From positions 434,001-498,000 of the forward strand of contig NZ_JAOTPO010000001.1 of the NCBI RefSeq assembly GCF_029028005.1: a stretch of 64,000 nucleotides of DNA. The letters are read 5' to 3'. Source of the stretch: Alkalihalobacterium chitinilyticum. Lineage in GTDB: Bacteria > Bacillota > Bacilli > Bacillales > Bacillaceae_F. The position numbers and the translations under genes are program-made. This document shows, piece by piece, positions 34,064 through 44,419 of this stretch. A model generated the notes under the pieces. The model was not told the DNA's origin. It searched no databases and saw only the letters and a list, made by a program, of their open reading frames with translations. Within the stretch, counting starts at the first letter, position 1. Each line of letters starts with the position of its first letter.

Positions 34064-34718
34064 CTCTCAATGCGGCTTCGATATGCAGCCACTGCTTTCC
34101 ACGATGCAAAAAACCACTTAAGTTTTTTCCTGTATGTCTATGGGTTATATTAGTATCAACTTCGACGATTTGGGCTCCCGCATTAATCAAGTCAATCGTC
34201 ATAGCCAATTCAATTCCGAACCCGTTGTAATTTTTATTTAGCAATGCAGGTAACCATTTCCGATGAAAGGCACGTTGCCCTGATAACGGTGAAGTGACCC
34301 ACTTGCCCGTTTTTTTATAGATGACATTTTGGGCTTTTCGTTTAACAAAACCAAAACCTCTTTTTTTGGATGGCGGAAGAGTACCTATTACTACATCAAT
34401 AAACGGATATGTTAATGGAGTTAATAATTTTTTACCTTCACTTGCTGTTGAACCGATATCGGCATCCAAACTAACAATATACAGGCCATTTGCTTTTTCC
34501 CAACCGGCTTTTAAAGCTTGTCCTTTTCCATGATTTGACTTAAAGTGAACCGTAACATCGCTGTATTTTTCGCAGATCTCACCAGTTGCATCACTGCTTC
34601 CATCATTTACAGTAATAATTTCTTGGACCCATGATTGTTCTTTTAACGTTTTTAGTGTATGTTCTATTCGCTCCTGTTCATTAAACGCAGGAATTACAAC
34701 ACTAGCTTGAATGTTCAT
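34056..34718 (-). CDS. GT2-family glycosyltransferase
   Basis: A 220-residue GT-A domain without membrane anchors. It has the N-terminal motif VVIPAFNEQERI, nucleotide-binding VNDGSSDAT, the DxD-type metal site SLDADIGS and an acceptor region PLSGQRAFHRKWLP. It resembles dolichyl-phosphate-mannose or glucosyl-phosphoglycerate synthases, which would fit a lipid-linked or small phosphorylated acceptor. Start overlaps the upstream SteB-like gene by 17 nt. Confidence 0.82.
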   Translation of the reverse strand: MNIQASVVIPAFNEQERIEHTLKTLKEQSWVQEIITVNDGSSDATGEICEKYSDVTVHFKSNHGKGQALKAGWEKANGLYIVSLDADIGSTASEGKKLLTPLTYPFIDVVIGTLPPSKKRGFGFVKRKAQNVIYKKTGKWVTSPLSGQRAFHRKWLPALLNKNYNGFGIELAMTIDLINAGAQIVEVDTNITHRHTGKNLSGFLHRGKQWLHIEAALRGG

Positions 34719-35169
34719 GTGTATAAATTTCTCCTTTTAGTCTTAGTAACGTCAAGTAAAAATTCTGCACATCTATCTCATGAATAGGGATGGCTTCTAA
34801 TGCCATATGTGGTCCTTCAAAATCATGATAAAGTTCATTTCCTAAAGAAATTAATATGCCCTCCTCTTCAAGTATCGGTTCTACTCCCTTTTCAATCAGT
34901 TTGACTTCAGCTCCAATTTCTTCAAGCAAAAAAGCTAAACTGCTATACGTTTCATCTTCTGAGGCGATATAAAGTGGTATAGACCCTATTTCTTCAGCAA
35001 CAAAACTTAACCACTCGTTTCTTTCAGCCTTTAACAAACTATTCTCAGTTTGCAGTTGGTTAAAATATAATAATTGTTGGTCGTTCAACCAATCTTTATC
35101 TAAAACGACACCGACAAAAGCACCGAATAAAAAAGTAAACAATAAAATGAAATTAGTCCGTGGTTTCAT
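34702..35169 (-). CDS. SteB/MctB-like membrane-anchored protein
   Basis: 155 residues. One N-terminal transmembrane helix (FILLFTFLFGAFVGVVLDKDW) is followed by a coiled-coil (LLYFNQLQTENSLLKAERNEWL) and a small alpha/beta domain. The helix, coiled coil and position after SteA match SteB (also called MctB) of actinobacteria, here much shorter than the roughly 310-residue relatives. SteB partners with SteA at the division site in Corynebacterium. Equivalent function here is inferred from the gene pair. Confidence 0.6.
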   Translation of the reverse strand: MKPRTNFILLFTFLFGAFVGVVLDKDWLNDQQLLYFNQLQTENSLLKAERNEWLSFVAEEIGSIPLYIASEDETYSSLAFLLEEIGAEVKLIEKGVEPILEEEGILISLGNELYHDFEGPHMALEAIPIHEIDVQNFYLTLLRLKGEIYTHEHSS

Positions 35170-35178
35170 TTGTTATCT

Positions 35179-36309
35179 TCACCCTCCTACTTTTATCCAA
35201 TTCCATAAAATCATGAAAAGCAATTGAATTTTTGAAGTAGAGCTCATAATTAGTAGTACCATGATACTACCCGCAATTGGGTACATTGGTAGTGAATACT
35301 TCTCTCTGTTTGACCGCAAACGATGGATACCCTTTAAATCGACAATACGATGGCCAGCTTGCATTCGAGTTAAAAGGGTTGCGCCCATCCCATTTCTTCC
35401 TTTTTCTAAAAAATCGTTCATTGAATTGTGACCGCCGACCAAATAAATGACTTTCGCGTTTGCCCAGTAAGAGAAAATCACAGCAACATCTTCACTCGTC
35501 CCTACAAATGGCAGCTTTTCACACGATAAACCTAATTTACAGACTCGATCATAGCCTGGGGAATTTCCATTAAGGTAACAATGGGCAATAAGCTTTGCCC
35601 CTGATTGTAATAACCTCTCACTAACAGAGTCCATGTCTCCAATAATATAATCGGGAAAGACACCTAATTCAGCTAACCCATCTGCAGCCCCGTCGACAGC
35701 GATAATAGGTAGCTTCTTTCGCTTTATTATTGGCAGAACTACCTGAAAATCTTGTTTATATTTTGCCCCTCTAACAACGATGACTACTTCTTTTCCGTCT
35801 AGTTCGCTAAATGGTTGATACTGTTGATATTCACTTAAGAAATCTCCCAGTTCTTTGTCCGCATAGGTAAGCGAATTACTTACAAAATCTTTATATGTTT
35901 CTGTCGAATGAAAAAAGGCGACTTTTTTTAGATCTTTTACCCGGCTGAAGGTATATCGGTATAATTTCGCAACTTTTAACCACTTGTTATCTTCATATAA
36001 AAAAAGCTCATTATTTATTATTTTTGCTTTTGATAAATGTAAGGCGATATTACGATCAACTATTTCAACAATGTCATATACAGGTATTTGGGCTTGTAAC
36101 AATTCTAATACACCATTATGGTCGTACTTGCCTGTCATTGATTGCTTAACATTTATAACCGCCTTAACTTTTTTATCAATTAACGCATCGGCAGCAGTAC
36201 TGTCAATGTCTTCATGGTGCAGCACAACAATACTTTTTGACGGAAGCGTCTTCACTAAGTCTTTTGTAATTTGTCCTTCATAACATACTCCACGCAGGAA
36301 AAGATTCAT
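35179..36309 (-). CDS. SteA-like cytokinetic/envelope protein with thiamin-pyrophosphokinase-like domain
   Basis: A 376-residue protein. The central part contains AVDGAADGLAELGVFPDYIIGDMDSVS, a thiamin-pyrophosphokinase-type nucleotide-binding motif. GTSEDVAVIFSYW, LVGGHNSMNDFLEKGRNGMGATLLTRM and KGIHRLR follow, the conserved run of actinobacterial SteA. Two C-terminal transmembrane helices anchor it. It is the first gene of a four-gene operon (SteA, SteB-like, GT2, PNPT). In Corynebacterium SteA/SteB act in cell separation. Its role in a Bacillus-type cell is unknown. Confidence 0.78.
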   Translation of the reverse strand: MNLFLRGVCYEGQITKDLVKTLPSKSIVVLHHEDIDSTAADALIDKKVKAVINVKQSMTGKYDHNGVLELLQAQIPVYDIVEIVDRNIALHLSKAKIINNELFLYEDNKWLKVAKLYRYTFSRVKDLKKVAFFHSTETYKDFVSNSLTYADKELGDFLSEYQQYQPFSELDGKEVVIVVRGAKYKQDFQVVLPIIKRKKLPIIAVDGAADGLAELGVFPDYIIGDMDSVSERLLQSGAKLIAHCYLNGNSPGYDRVCKLGLSCEKLPFVGTSEDVAVIFSYWANAKVIYLVGGHNSMNDFLEKGRNGMGATLLTRMQAGHRIVDLKGIHRLRSNREKYSLPMYPIAGSIMVLLIMSSTSKIQLLFMILWNWIKVGG

Positions 36310-36432
36310 ACAAAATACCCCTCGTGTCTTTTTTGATAGTATGTTCCATTACGACATATTTCAACCATATAGATAAATGGTATAAGGGGAAAAGGACAAG
36401 GAAAAAATAGAATGAAAGCTGGAGGTGAGAAG

Positions 36433-36609
36433 ATGTTTCAATTTTTACACGAACATAATGACCGTGAAGTTTATCAAGCGGAGTATTGTGACGAACGGTT
36501 TTTGATTACCTATAATTCAGAAACAGACGAAATCGAACACATCACCCCTATGGTAGGAACTGATGCTATTGTCCGCTTATTTAAAAACTATCGACACGAA
36601 CAAAAATAA
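36433..36609 (+). CDS. Small hypothetical protein
   Basis: 58 residues, acidic, no membrane helix. It contains FLHEHNDREVYQAEYC, FLITYNSETDEIEHI and a C-terminal IVRLFKNYRHEQ. ATG 36433 has GGAGGTGA 5 nt upstream, an excellent site, so it is very likely translated. Divergent from steA and followed by a terminator. No family recognised. Confidence 0.7.
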   Translation: MFQFLHEHNDREVYQAEYCDERFLITYNSETDEIEHITPMVGTDAIVRLFKNYRHEQK

Positions 36610-36638
36610 AGAGGCTAACTCTGTAGTCAGCCTCTTTT
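36604..36638. terminator. Bidirectional terminator between small ORF and spo0A
   Basis: AGAGGCT-A-ACT / AGT-C-AGCCTCT with T run on the plus side and AATAAA-derived TTTATTTTT on the minus side; serves convergent genes. Confidence 0.82.
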
Positions 36639-36656
36639 TCTCTATTCTCGGTCCTT

Positions 36657-37451
36657 TCAGCTTACCTTATGCTCAATTCTTAATTTATCAGCAACCATTG
36701 CGATAAATTCACTATTGGTTGGTTTTGCTTTTGAATGACTTACTGTATATCCAAATAACGAAGAAATCGAATCGATGTTACCGCGACTCCAAGCGACTTC
36801 AATCGCATGACGAATTGCTCGTTCTACGCGACTGGCTGTCGTATTAAATTTCTTTGCAATGTCTGGATATAAAACCTTTGTAATTGAACCTAATAGTTCA
36901 ATATCTTTATACACCATCGTAATCGCTTCTCTTAAATACATATACCCTTTAATATGAGCCGGAACTCCAATCTCATGGATAATATTCGTTATGCTCGCAT
37001 CTAAGTTAAATTCTTTTGTTGCAGACTTTAATTGTGGTTGTTGATATGAAACGGTTTTTTGAATGAAAGTTTGCTTTTGGCCGCTAATTTCGCGAATGTT
37101 TGAAATAAGTGTATCCATATCAAACGGTTTTAAAATGTAGTAAGAAGCCCCTAAATCTACAGCTTTCTTTGTAACATCTTCTTGACCAAAAGCAGTTAAC
37201 ATGATAATGTTTGTCTTTTTCTTAAGCCCCAATTGGTTCATCTTCTCTAATACCGCTAAACCGTCTAAATGTGGCATTATAATATCAAGAATAAGTACAT
37301 CAGGCTGTTTTTCCTCTACAATCTTTAAACACTCCTGACCATTGTAAGCAAACCCTACAACTTCCATATCATCTTGAGCAGAAATATACTCATTTAATAA
37401 ACCAACCAACTCTCGGTTATCATCAGCTATACATACCTTCACCTTTTGCAC
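36657..37451 (-). CDS. spo0A: Sporulation master response regulator Spo0A
   Basis: 264 residues. The receiver domain has an acidic pocket (ADD, 9-11) and phospho-acceptor D56 in LILDIIMP. The C-terminal Spo0A_C DNA-binding domain includes [17 protein letters not shown] and the recognition region [20 protein letters not shown]. The start is GTG, with GAGGAGG upstream. It is the phosphorelay output that triggers sporulation. The upstream region contains 0A boxes and a possible sigma-H promoter, consistent with autoregulation. Confidence 0.98.
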   Translation of the reverse strand: MQKVKVCIADDNRELVGLLNEYISAQDDMEVVGFAYNGQECLKIVEEKQPDVLILDIIMPHLDGLAVLEKMNQLGLKKKTNIIMLTAFGQEDVTKKAVDLGASYYILKPFDMDTLISNIREISGQKQTFIQKTVSYQQPQLKSATKEFNLDASITNIIHEIGVPAHIKGYMYLREAITMVYKDIELLGSITKVLYPDIAKKFNTTASRVERAIRHAIEVAWSRGNIDSISSLFGYTVSHSKAKPTNSEFIAMVADKLRIEHKVS

Positions 37452-37883
37452 ACGACGTCCTCCTCAACTTCTATAGTAGTAAAATAAATGTCAAAGTTTA
37501 TATTCCAAACAACAATTTCGACATCGTTATTGAAACTCCTTTAAAATTTCTAAATTTCCTAAAAAAAATATTGTTTTTTATAAAACAAATGCGTTATAAT
37601 ATAAAATTCGATATTTTTCGATACCGAAATAACAACATCTTCCACTTTTGTCGAATATTCTTTATTTGTTGTTGTTTTTACAATACAATTCAATTATATG
37701 GTTTATATTGTTTTATTATTAATCGTATCATAAATAAATTGTAAGATATAGACGGTTTTTGTTAAACGTGCAAAAAGAAAATGTGGAAGGAGCTTTCTAC
37801 CACGCAAATTGTATAATTTCTTCGGGTATTTTAAGGAGTGATGAGGAACTCGAGGTTATGTAAAACACACCTACTTACCATAT
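37452..37883 (-). promoter_or_regulatory. spo0A upstream region with 0A boxes
   Basis: A roughly 430-bp AT-rich gap without a gene. TGTCGAAA on the minus strand (37516-37523) and TTGTCGAA on the plus strand (37648-37655) match the 0A box. Degenerate TATCGAA sites lie near 37608-37620. A minus-strand AAAGGAGTT, 13 nt, then a -10-like GTCGAAATT overlapping the first 0A box is a weak sigma-H candidate. Confidence 0.6.
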
Positions 37884-37910
37884 AAAAAAGACGAGCTTAG
37901 CTCGCCTTTG
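37884..37910 (-). terminator. Terminator of spoIVB
   Basis: GGCGAGC TAA GCTCGTC, then six T on the minus strand; the loop contains the spoIVB stop codon. Confidence 0.8.
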
Positions 37911-39216
37911 CACTGTCATCTTTCTTTCCATAAATATCAATACCAGCTTCTTGCAACATCCATTCAATATGGCATCCATAACCAGATGTTGGATCATTAA
38001 CGAAGACATGTGTGACAGCACCGACTACTTTTCCATCTTGAATGATTGGACTGCCGCTCATCCCTTGTACAATTCCACCTGTAGCTTCAATTAAGTCTTT
38101 GTCAGTAACTTTTAGAACAAGCCCTTTTGTAGCAGGATACTTTTGAGGGGTCGAACTAATAATTTCTATATCGTACTCTTGGACTTTTTCCCCTTCCACT
38201 ACGGTTAAAATTTTCGCTGGTCCTTCTTTAACCTGGGAAGATAATGTAATAGGCATTGCTTCATCAATCAAATCGTTCTTTACTTCCTTTGGTGAGTTTA
38301 GTTCACCAAAGATTCCAAATGAACTATTTTTTGTTATACTTCCTAATACATGTCGTTGATCAGAAAAACTGGCTAATTTTTCACCTGGATCACCGTTGCT
38401 TCCTTTTTCAATTGAAGTGACCGATGATCGAATGATTTGCCCATCATGAACAACAATGGGTTTCTTGGTATCAACATCAGAAATAACATGACCTAACGCA
38501 CCGTATTTCTTTGATTTCGGCTCATAGAAGGTTAATGTTCCTACTCCAGCAGCGGAATCGCGAATATATAGTCCTAATCGATACGAACTTTCTCCCTTAG
38601 ACCTTAATGGTAACAATTTCTTTTGCAACGTTTTCTTATCACGTTTTACTTGAATATCCAGTTTTTCAGCTTTTTCACCGGCTTCCTGAACAAACGCTGC
38701 CACTTGACTCATTCTCGTTATTTTTTCACCATTAATTTCTGTAATCATATCACCAACTTCAATTCCAGCAATCTCACCTGGTGATTCCTCTCCATCTTCG
38801 GTTTGAATTAAATGATGTCCTACGACTAAAACTCCATCGGTGTTTAGTTTAACACCTATTGATTGTCCTCCAGGTACAACTTTAATCTCCGGCAAAACTT
38901 TTACATCTACTTTCTTTACAGGCAAAGACCCTGACTGAACTGTCACCTCACCATCCCCTTGCCCTTGGGCTAATACAGTTATAGCCTGTTCTTCATCATG
39001 TCTAATTGAATTAAACTTAAGATGATCTTGATCTGTCTGAGCTGTGAGGTTGCCTGATTCAGGTGCTGATTTAACTAATTGCTGCTCCACCCCTTCAAAC
39101 ACAACTACCTGAGAAGGAATGCTTATCCACTCATGTACAGGCTTATAAAAGCCAATACCGATGACAAAAACAAGGAGAATTGTTCCTATAATTTTTCTAA
39201 TTTGTTCTGAATACAA
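37897..39216 (-). CDS. spoIVB: SpoIVB serine peptidase (sigma-K checkpoint)
   Basis: 439 residues. An N-terminal membrane helix ([16 protein letters not shown]) precedes a PDZ domain (about 110-200, with [19 protein letters not shown]). The S55 peptidase domain has catalytic His in [11 protein letters not shown] and Ser in GMSGSPII. It is made in the forespore and cleaves SpoIVFA to start pro-sigma-K processing. TTG start preceded by GAGGAG. Adjacent to spo0A as in B. subtilis. Confidence 0.95.
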   Translation of the reverse strand: MYSEQIRKIIGTILLVFVIGIGFYKPVHEWISIPSQVVVFEGVEQQLVKSAPESGNLTAQTDQDHLKFNSIRHDEEQAITVLAQGQGDGEVTVQSGSLPVKKVDVKVLPEIKVVPGGQSIGVKLNTDGVLVVGHHLIQTEDGEESPGEIAGIEVGDMITEINGEKITRMSQVAAFVQEAGEKAEKLDIQVKRDKKTLQKKLLPLRSKGESSYRLGLYIRDSAAGVGTLTFYEPKSKKYGALGHVISDVDTKKPIVVHDGQIIRSSVTSIEKGSNGDPGEKLASFSDQRHVLGSITKNSSFGIFGELNSPKEVKNDLIDEAMPITLSSQVKEGPAKILTVVEGEKVQEYDIEIISSTPQKYPATKGLVLKVTDKDLIEATGGIVQGMSGSPIIQDGKVVGAVTHVFVNDPTSGYGCHIEWMLQEAGIDIYGKKDDSAKAS

Positions 39217-39305
39217 CTAATTCACTCTCCTCGCTCCTTACACACACCTCCATGTTTGCTGTATTACTAATGTTGCCTTGTTTTGTGTCATTTATAACCG
39301 CTATC

Positions 39306-39337
39306 CTAAATAAAAGCCAGCCTTATTTGGCCGACTT
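39306..39337 (-). terminator. Terminator of argR-recN
   Basis: AAAGTCGGCC / GGCTGGCTTT with an AAATAA loop, then TTATTTA on the minus strand, directly after the recN stop. Confidence 0.75.
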
Positions 39338-39338
39338 T

Positions 39339-41030
39339 TCATGTATTGGTTTTTATTTGATCTGCTAATATTAGTAATTCATTTGCGTGTTCCTTCGTGA
39401 GTTCAGTCACTTCAACCCCTGAAATCATCCTTGCAACTTCATGAACTTTCTCTTCGGTTGTGAGCTGTCTTACATTTGTTTTCGTTCTTTCCTCTATTTG
39501 CTGTTTAGATATATATAAATGTTGGTCTGCCATTGCCGCAACTTGAGGTAGATGCGTAATACACAATACTTGAGATTTTGATGCAATTTGGTATATTTTC
39601 TCTGCGATCGCTTGTGCTACCCTGCCACTTACTCCTGTATCTACTTCATCAAATATTAATGAAGTAACTCCTTGTCCCGTTGAAAAAATGGTTTTCATTG
39701 CCAACATAATTCTTGAGATTTCACCACCAGAAGCCACTTTTGATAACGGTTTTAATGGTTCCCCTGGGTTAGGTGATATGTAAAATTCAGCAGTATCCAC
39801 TCCATCCTCTGTAAATCGACCATTAGGTATTTTATTCATTTCAACTGTAAATTTTGTTTTTTCCATATAGAGAGCTTGTAATTGTTGATGAACCAAATCA
39901 CTTAATTGCAGTGCTTTATCTTTTCTTATGGCTGATAATGCATTGGCTTCAACTTCAAGGTCTAAGCGAAGCGCATCTAATTCATTTTGTAAACTTTGAA
40001 TTCGATCTTCTTTATTTACAAGAGTGTCAAGTTCATCTTCAACTTTTGCAGCATATTCTAAAATTTCATCAACTGTTGTTCCATATTTCTTTTTTAAAAA
40101 ACTAATTTCATTCAATCGAGTTTCAATCATCTCAAGTCGATTTGGATCAAATTCTAAATGTTCAAATTGATGACTTAATGAAAATGATGCTTCTTCAAGT
40201 AAGTAATAACAGCTAGAAACGGTTTCAACAAGTTTTTTTAGTTTAGGATCTATTTCGACTGCTTCTTCTGCATGACTCAAAGCATTATGAATCCAATCGA
40301 GCCCTTTTCCCTCACCATATAGGCTGTTGTAGCTAGCATGAAGAGCTTTATAAAGCTTCTCATTATTAGCCAGCTTTAGTTTTTCTTCTAATAAGTCTTC
40401 ATCTTCATGAGGCCTTAACTTTGCTTTTTCAATTTCATTTAATTGATACTGAATGAGATCTGTTCGATGAGCTAACTCCTGTTCATTCTTATTCATTTGT
40501 TCTAATTGATTTTTGACGTTGTTAAACTTTTTAAAAAGCAATTGATATTCACTTTTAGTTGACTTTAGAGCATCCTTGGCAAAACTATCTAAAAACGCAA
40601 TGTGACGATCTTGTTGAAGTAAAGCCTGATGCTCATGCTGGCCATGAATATCAACTAAAGTTTGTCCAATTTCGCGAATAATGCCTAATGTCACTAACTT
40701 ACCATTTAATCGACATATACTCTTTCCATGGGTCGTTAAATCTCGACGAACAATAATCATTCCTTCTTCAACATCAATACCCAATGATTTTGCTTTCTCA
40801 ATTACAGGGTGATCCTGTTCAATTGAAAATAATCCTTCAATTTCGGCTCGGTTAGCTCCGTACCTTATAAATTCAGTTGAACCTCTTCCACCGACTAACA
40901 AACCGATGGCATCGATAATAATTGATTTTCCTGCCCCTGTTTCACCTGTTAGTACTGTTAGCCCTTTGTTCAGTGATACTATTAACTCATCAATAATGGC
41001 AAAGTTTTTAATGGACAGTTCTACTAGCAT
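39339..41030 (-). CDS. recN: DNA repair protein RecN
   Basis: A 563-residue SMC-like ATPase. Walker A GETGAGKS (residues 30-37) lies in LTGETGAGKSIIIDAI. Two long coiled-coil arms follow, then the signature LSKVASGGEISRIMLAMK and Walker B LIFDEVDTGVSGRVA. It acts early at double-strand breaks. It lies 13 nt after argR. Confidence 0.97.
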   Translation of the reverse strand: MLVELSIKNFAIIDELIVSLNKGLTVLTGETGAGKSIIIDAIGLLVGGRGSTEFIRYGANRAEIEGLFSIEQDHPVIEKAKSLGIDVEEGMIIVRRDLTTHGKSICRLNGKLVTLGIIREIGQTLVDIHGQHEHQALLQQDRHIAFLDSFAKDALKSTKSEYQLLFKKFNNVKNQLEQMNKNEQELAHRTDLIQYQLNEIEKAKLRPHEDEDLLEEKLKLANNEKLYKALHASYNSLYGEGKGLDWIHNALSHAEEAVEIDPKLKKLVETVSSCYYLLEEASFSLSHQFEHLEFDPNRLEMIETRLNEISFLKKKYGTTVDEILEYAAKVEDELDTLVNKEDRIQSLQNELDALRLDLEVEANALSAIRKDKALQLSDLVHQQLQALYMEKTKFTVEMNKIPNGRFTEDGVDTAEFYISPNPGEPLKPLSKVASGGEISRIMLAMKTIFSTGQGVTSLIFDEVDTGVSGRVAQAIAEKIYQIASKSQVLCITHLPQVAAMADQHLYISKQQIEERTKTNVRQLTTEEKVHEVARMISGVEVTELTKEHANELLILADQIKTNT

Positions 41031-41043
41031 AATATTTCACCCT

Positions 41044-41493
41044 CTATAGCATTTCTAAAAAACGTTCAGTAATACTCGGACTGTCCTCTTTATGTTTGCA
41101 GATGATTAAGATCGTATCATCTCCGCAAATCGTTCCCATAATTTCATTCCAATCTAAGTTATCGATCAATGCTCCGATCGAATTTGCATTACCTGGTAAA
41201 GTTTTCATGACGATCATATTTTCTGAACGATCTATACTTACAAAGCTGTCCATAAGCGCTCTTTTCAATTTTTGCAATGGATTAAAGCGTTGATCAGCCG
41301 GCAAGCTATACTTATATCGGCCATCGATCATCGGTACTTTAACTAAATGTAACTCCTTAATGTCACGTGATACCGTTGCTTGAGTTACATTGTATCCTGA
41401 GTTTTTTAGGTGTTCCACTAAGTCGTCCTGTGTTTCTATCTCTTGATTAGTAATAATTTCTCTTATCTTAATATGACGCTGTCCTTTATTCAT
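41044..41493 (-). CDS. argR: Arginine repressor ArgR/AhrC
   Basis: 149 residues, the length of B. subtilis AhrC. The N-terminal winged helix has [19 protein letters not shown]. The C-terminal hexamerisation and arginine-binding domain contains [15 protein letters not shown] and [14 protein letters not shown]. The second ATG (41493) is preferred because GGTG lies 6 nt before it. It could control artPQM at the window start. A weak ARG-box-like sequence upstream suggests autoregulation. Confidence 0.95.
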   Translation of the reverse strand: MNKGQRHIKIREIITNQEIETQDDLVEHLKNSGYNVTQATVSRDIKELHLVKVPMIDGRYKYSLPADQRFNPLQKLKRALMDSFVSIDRSENMIVMKTLPGNANSIGALIDNLDWNEIMGTICGDDTILIICKHKEDSPSITERFLEML

Positions 41494-41529
41494 TTCATTC
41501 ACCTGCTCATTCTTTTAATCAATATTCAC

Positions 41530-41546
41530 TAATTGTATATTCATTA
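41530..41546. promoter_or_regulatory. Possible ARG box upstream of argR
   Basis: TAATTGTATATTCATTA is a near-palindromic AT-rich site resembling the ArgR operator half-sites (ATGAATA). Weak evidence. Confidence 0.35.
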
Positions 41547-41660
41547 TTTTACATGTATCCTCACTGAATTCAAGGTATTTACAAATATTTATAATAATTA
41601 ATGTATAAATAATAAAACCCCAAGTTTATTCGCTATTGCATAAAACTGATAGTTGCATGT

Positions 41661-41692
41661 AAAAAAACAGAGGGGTCTCCCCCTCTGTTTAG
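41661..41692 (-). terminator. Terminator of the nusB-tlyA operon
   Basis: AAACAGAGGGG / CCCCTCTGTTT with a short loop, then seven T on the minus strand; overlaps the tlyA stop. Confidence 0.88.
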
Positions 41693-42507
41693 TCTTTCTT
41701 CAATTGTTCATGTGCCTGACTTACAACTTCTTCTACTGAAAACAAAGGAGGAACGATATCTTCTTTTGAATTCCAGCGTAAATGTAACAAGAATTCAATA
41801 TTACCCTCGCCGCCTTTTATAGGCGAGTAGTCTATACCGGCAATTTCATATCCTTCGTTTCTAGAAAAGTCTGTAATATCTTGTACAACTTTTAGATGTG
41901 TCTTTGGCTCGCGAACGATCCCTTTTTTACCCACTTCTTCTCTACCTGCTTCGAATTGCGGTTTTATTAAAGCGATCACATGACTGTTTTCTAACAACAA
42001 TGTTTTTAAAACAGGAAGAATAAGTTTTAAGGAAATAAAAGAAACATCAATTGTTGCAAAATTAGGAAGCCCATGAATAAGGTCTTCTGCCTTGACATAA
42101 CGAAAATTCGTTCGCTCCATAACACAAACACGCTCATCCGTTCTTAATTTCCAAGCTAATTGGTTATACCCTACATCTAAGGCATAAACTTTTTTTGCTC
42201 CATTTTGGAGAGCACAGTCGGTAAATCCTCCCGTCGAAGCTCCAATATCCAAAACGACAGCACCCTCTAACTTAAGATCGAACACCTTTATGGCTTTTTC
42301 TAGCTTTAAACCTCCACGGCTGACATAAGGTAATACATCTCCTTTAACGGTTAGAGGCGCATCTATACTGACTTTCATTCCAGGCTTGTCAATACGTTCA
42401 CTTTCTACATAGACTAAACCAGCCATCACTGCCCGTTTAGCTTTTTCCCTTGTTTCAATTAAACCTTTATCTACTAGTAGTACATCAATTCGTTCTTTTT
42501 TGCTCAT
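41689..42507 (-). CDS. tlyA: TlyA-family rRNA 2'-O-methyltransferase (YqxC)
   Basis: 272 residues. An N-terminal S4 RNA-binding domain (RIDVLLVDKGLIETREKAKRA) is joined to an FtsJ-like Rossmann methyltransferase with SAM motif VLDIGASTGGFTDCAL and K-D-K residues. TlyA methylates ribosomal RNA cytidines in some bacteria; the Bacillus YqxC protein is less characterised. Downstream of dxs as in B. subtilis. Confidence 0.9.
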   Translation of the reverse strand: MSKKERIDVLLVDKGLIETREKAKRAVMAGLVYVESERIDKPGMKVSIDAPLTVKGDVLPYVSRGGLKLEKAIKVFDLKLEGAVVLDIGASTGGFTDCALQNGAKKVYALDVGYNQLAWKLRTDERVCVMERTNFRYVKAEDLIHGLPNFATIDVSFISLKLILPVLKTLLLENSHVIALIKPQFEAGREEVGKKGIVREPKTHLKVVQDITDFSRNEGYEIAGIDYSPIKGGEGNIEFLLHLRWNSKEDIVPPLFSVEEVVSQAHEQLKKD

Positions 42508-42510
42508 TCT

Positions 42511-44400
42511 CTATGCCCTTTGTCTTTTTCGAGGTACCATTGCCGTAATCTTTTCTGCAACTTTCGCTGAGGTTAAACCAATTTCCTCAAGCAGCTGAGA
42601 GACACTTCCATGTTCAATAAACTGATCTGGTATGCCCATACGCTCGACGACAACATTATGGAAATCATTATCGTGGAAAAATTCTAATACAGCACTTCCA
42701 AAGCTTCCTTGGACCGAGGTTTCCTCTAATGTTAGGATCGGGATATTAACTTCAGCCAGTTCAGTTAACATTTGCTCATCCAGCGGTTTGATTGAGCGGG
42801 CATTTACTATTTTCACTGACAATCCTTGTAGCGCAAGTTGACGAACTGCTTCTTCAGCTACTGGAATCATCGTACCAAATGTCAATATACAAGCATCATT
42901 ACCGTCTTGGAGAGTTTCCCACTTTCCAATAGGTATTTGCTTTAATTGTTCATCCATTTTAATGCCGTAACCATTTCCTCGAGGATAGCGGACAGCAATT
43001 GGACCATCATCATATTGGAATGCTGTATAAATCATATGCTGAAGTTCATTTTCATCTTTTGGCATCAATATTACCATATTTGGCAAGTGACGAAGGTAGG
43101 CAATATCAAATACACCTTGGTGTGTTTCACCATCTGCCCCTACTAGACCAGCTCGGTCAATTGCAAACACAACATTTAAATTCTGACGACAGATATCATG
43201 AACGACTTGATCATATCCTCTTTGTAAAAATGTTGAGTAAACTGCAAATACAGGCTTTATGCCTTGGGTAGCTAATCCGCCAGCCATTGTAGTTGCGTGC
43301 TGCTCAGCAATTCCGACATCAAACATCCGATCAGGAAATTCTGCTGCAAACTTATCCAACTTTGTTCCGCCAGGCATCGCTGCTGTAATGGCTACTAATC
43401 GCTTATCCTCTCTAGCAATTTTTTTAAGCGTGTCACTAAATACACCGCTATAACTCGGCGGTCCAGGTTTTTTTACTACTTCTCCAGACTCCATCTTGTA
43501 TGGCCCTAATCCATGCCACGTTCCCTCTGCGTCGTTTTCTGCAGGGGCATAACCTTTCCCTTTTTTCGTTAGAACATGAATTAATACAGGTCCTTTTGTC
43601 TTTTTGGCATACCTCATATTTTCAAGGAGATCGTCAAAATCATGACCATCAACAGGTCCTAAATAAGTAAATCCTAATTCTTCAAAGAAGATCCCTGAAA
43701 CGAGTAAATATTTTAAGCTGTCTTTGACTCTTTCAGCTGTCGTAGCCAACTTTCCACCGAAAGCAGGGATTTTGCGAATTAACATTTCTAATTCTTCTTT
43801 AGCTTTATGATACTTCCCTGCGGTTCTTAATCGTCCTAACACATTGTGAAGGGCACCTACGTTCGGAGCAATAGACATTTCATTATCATTTAAAATGACG
43901 ATAATATCTTTTTGCTCATGGCCAATATGATTTAAGGCTTCTAAAGCCATACCGCCAGTTAAAGCCCCATCACCAATAACAGCAACGACTGTTTCATCCG
44001 TTCCTTTTAAGTCACGTGCAGCTGCCATCCCCATCGCAGCCGATAACGAAGTTGAACTATGTCCAGTTTCCCATACATCATGTTCACTTTCACTTCTTTT
44101 TGGGAAACCGCATAAACCTTTATATTGACGTAAGGTGTCAAACTGGTCCGCTCTCCCAGTAAGAATTTTATGGACGTAAGCTTGATGTCCTACATCCCAG
44201 ATAATTTTATCTTTCGGGCTTTCTAAACAGTAATGTAGAACCATTGTAAGCTCAACAACACCCAAGTTAGGACCTAAATGACCACCTGTAACCGATAACT
44301 TTTCTATTAGAAAGTGACGAATTTCAGATGCTAATTCTTCTAATTCTGTTTTGGATAGTTGCTTTAACATACTAGGGTCTTTTATATTTTCAAGTTCCAT
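42511..44400 (-). CDS. dxs: 1-deoxy-D-xylulose-5-phosphate synthase
   Basis: A 629-residue thiamine-diphosphate enzyme. [13 protein letters not shown] at the N-terminus is followed by ThDP motif [15 protein letters not shown] and, in the pyrimidine domain, [17 protein letters not shown] and [18 protein letters not shown]. It makes DXP from pyruvate and glyceraldehyde-3-phosphate, the first step of the MEP isoprenoid pathway. It shares an operon with ispA; OLE RNA and oapA lie between them. Confidence 0.97.
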   Translation of the reverse strand: MELENIKDPSMLKQLSKTELEELASEIRHFLIEKLSVTGGHLGPNLGVVELTMVLHYCLESPKDKIIWDVGHQAYVHKILTGRADQFDTLRQYKGLCGFPKRSESEHDVWETGHSSTSLSAAMGMAAARDLKGTDETVVAVIGDGALTGGMALEALNHIGHEQKDIIVILNDNEMSIAPNVGALHNVLGRLRTAGKYHKAKEELEMLIRKIPAFGGKLATTAERVKDSLKYLLVSGIFFEELGFTYLGPVDGHDFDDLLENMRYAKKTKGPVLIHVLTKKGKGYAPAENDAEGTWHGLGPYKMESGEVVKKPGPPSYSGVFSDTLKKIAREDKRLVAITAAMPGGTKLDKFAAEFPDRMFDVGIAEQHATTMAGGLATQGIKPVFAVYSTFLQRGYDQVVHDICRQNLNVVFAIDRAGLVGADGETHQGVFDIAYLRHLPNMVILMPKDENELQHMIYTAFQYDDGPIAVRYPRGNGYGIKMDEQLKQIPIGKWETLQDGNDACILTFGTMIPVAEEAVRQLALQGLSVKIVNARSIKPLDEQMLTELAEVNIPILTLEETSVQGSFGSAVLEFFHDNDFHNVVVERMGIPDQFIEHGSVSQLLEEIGLTSAKVAEKITAMVPRKRQRA

Positions 44401-44419
44401 TAAGAACCCTCACTTTCAA

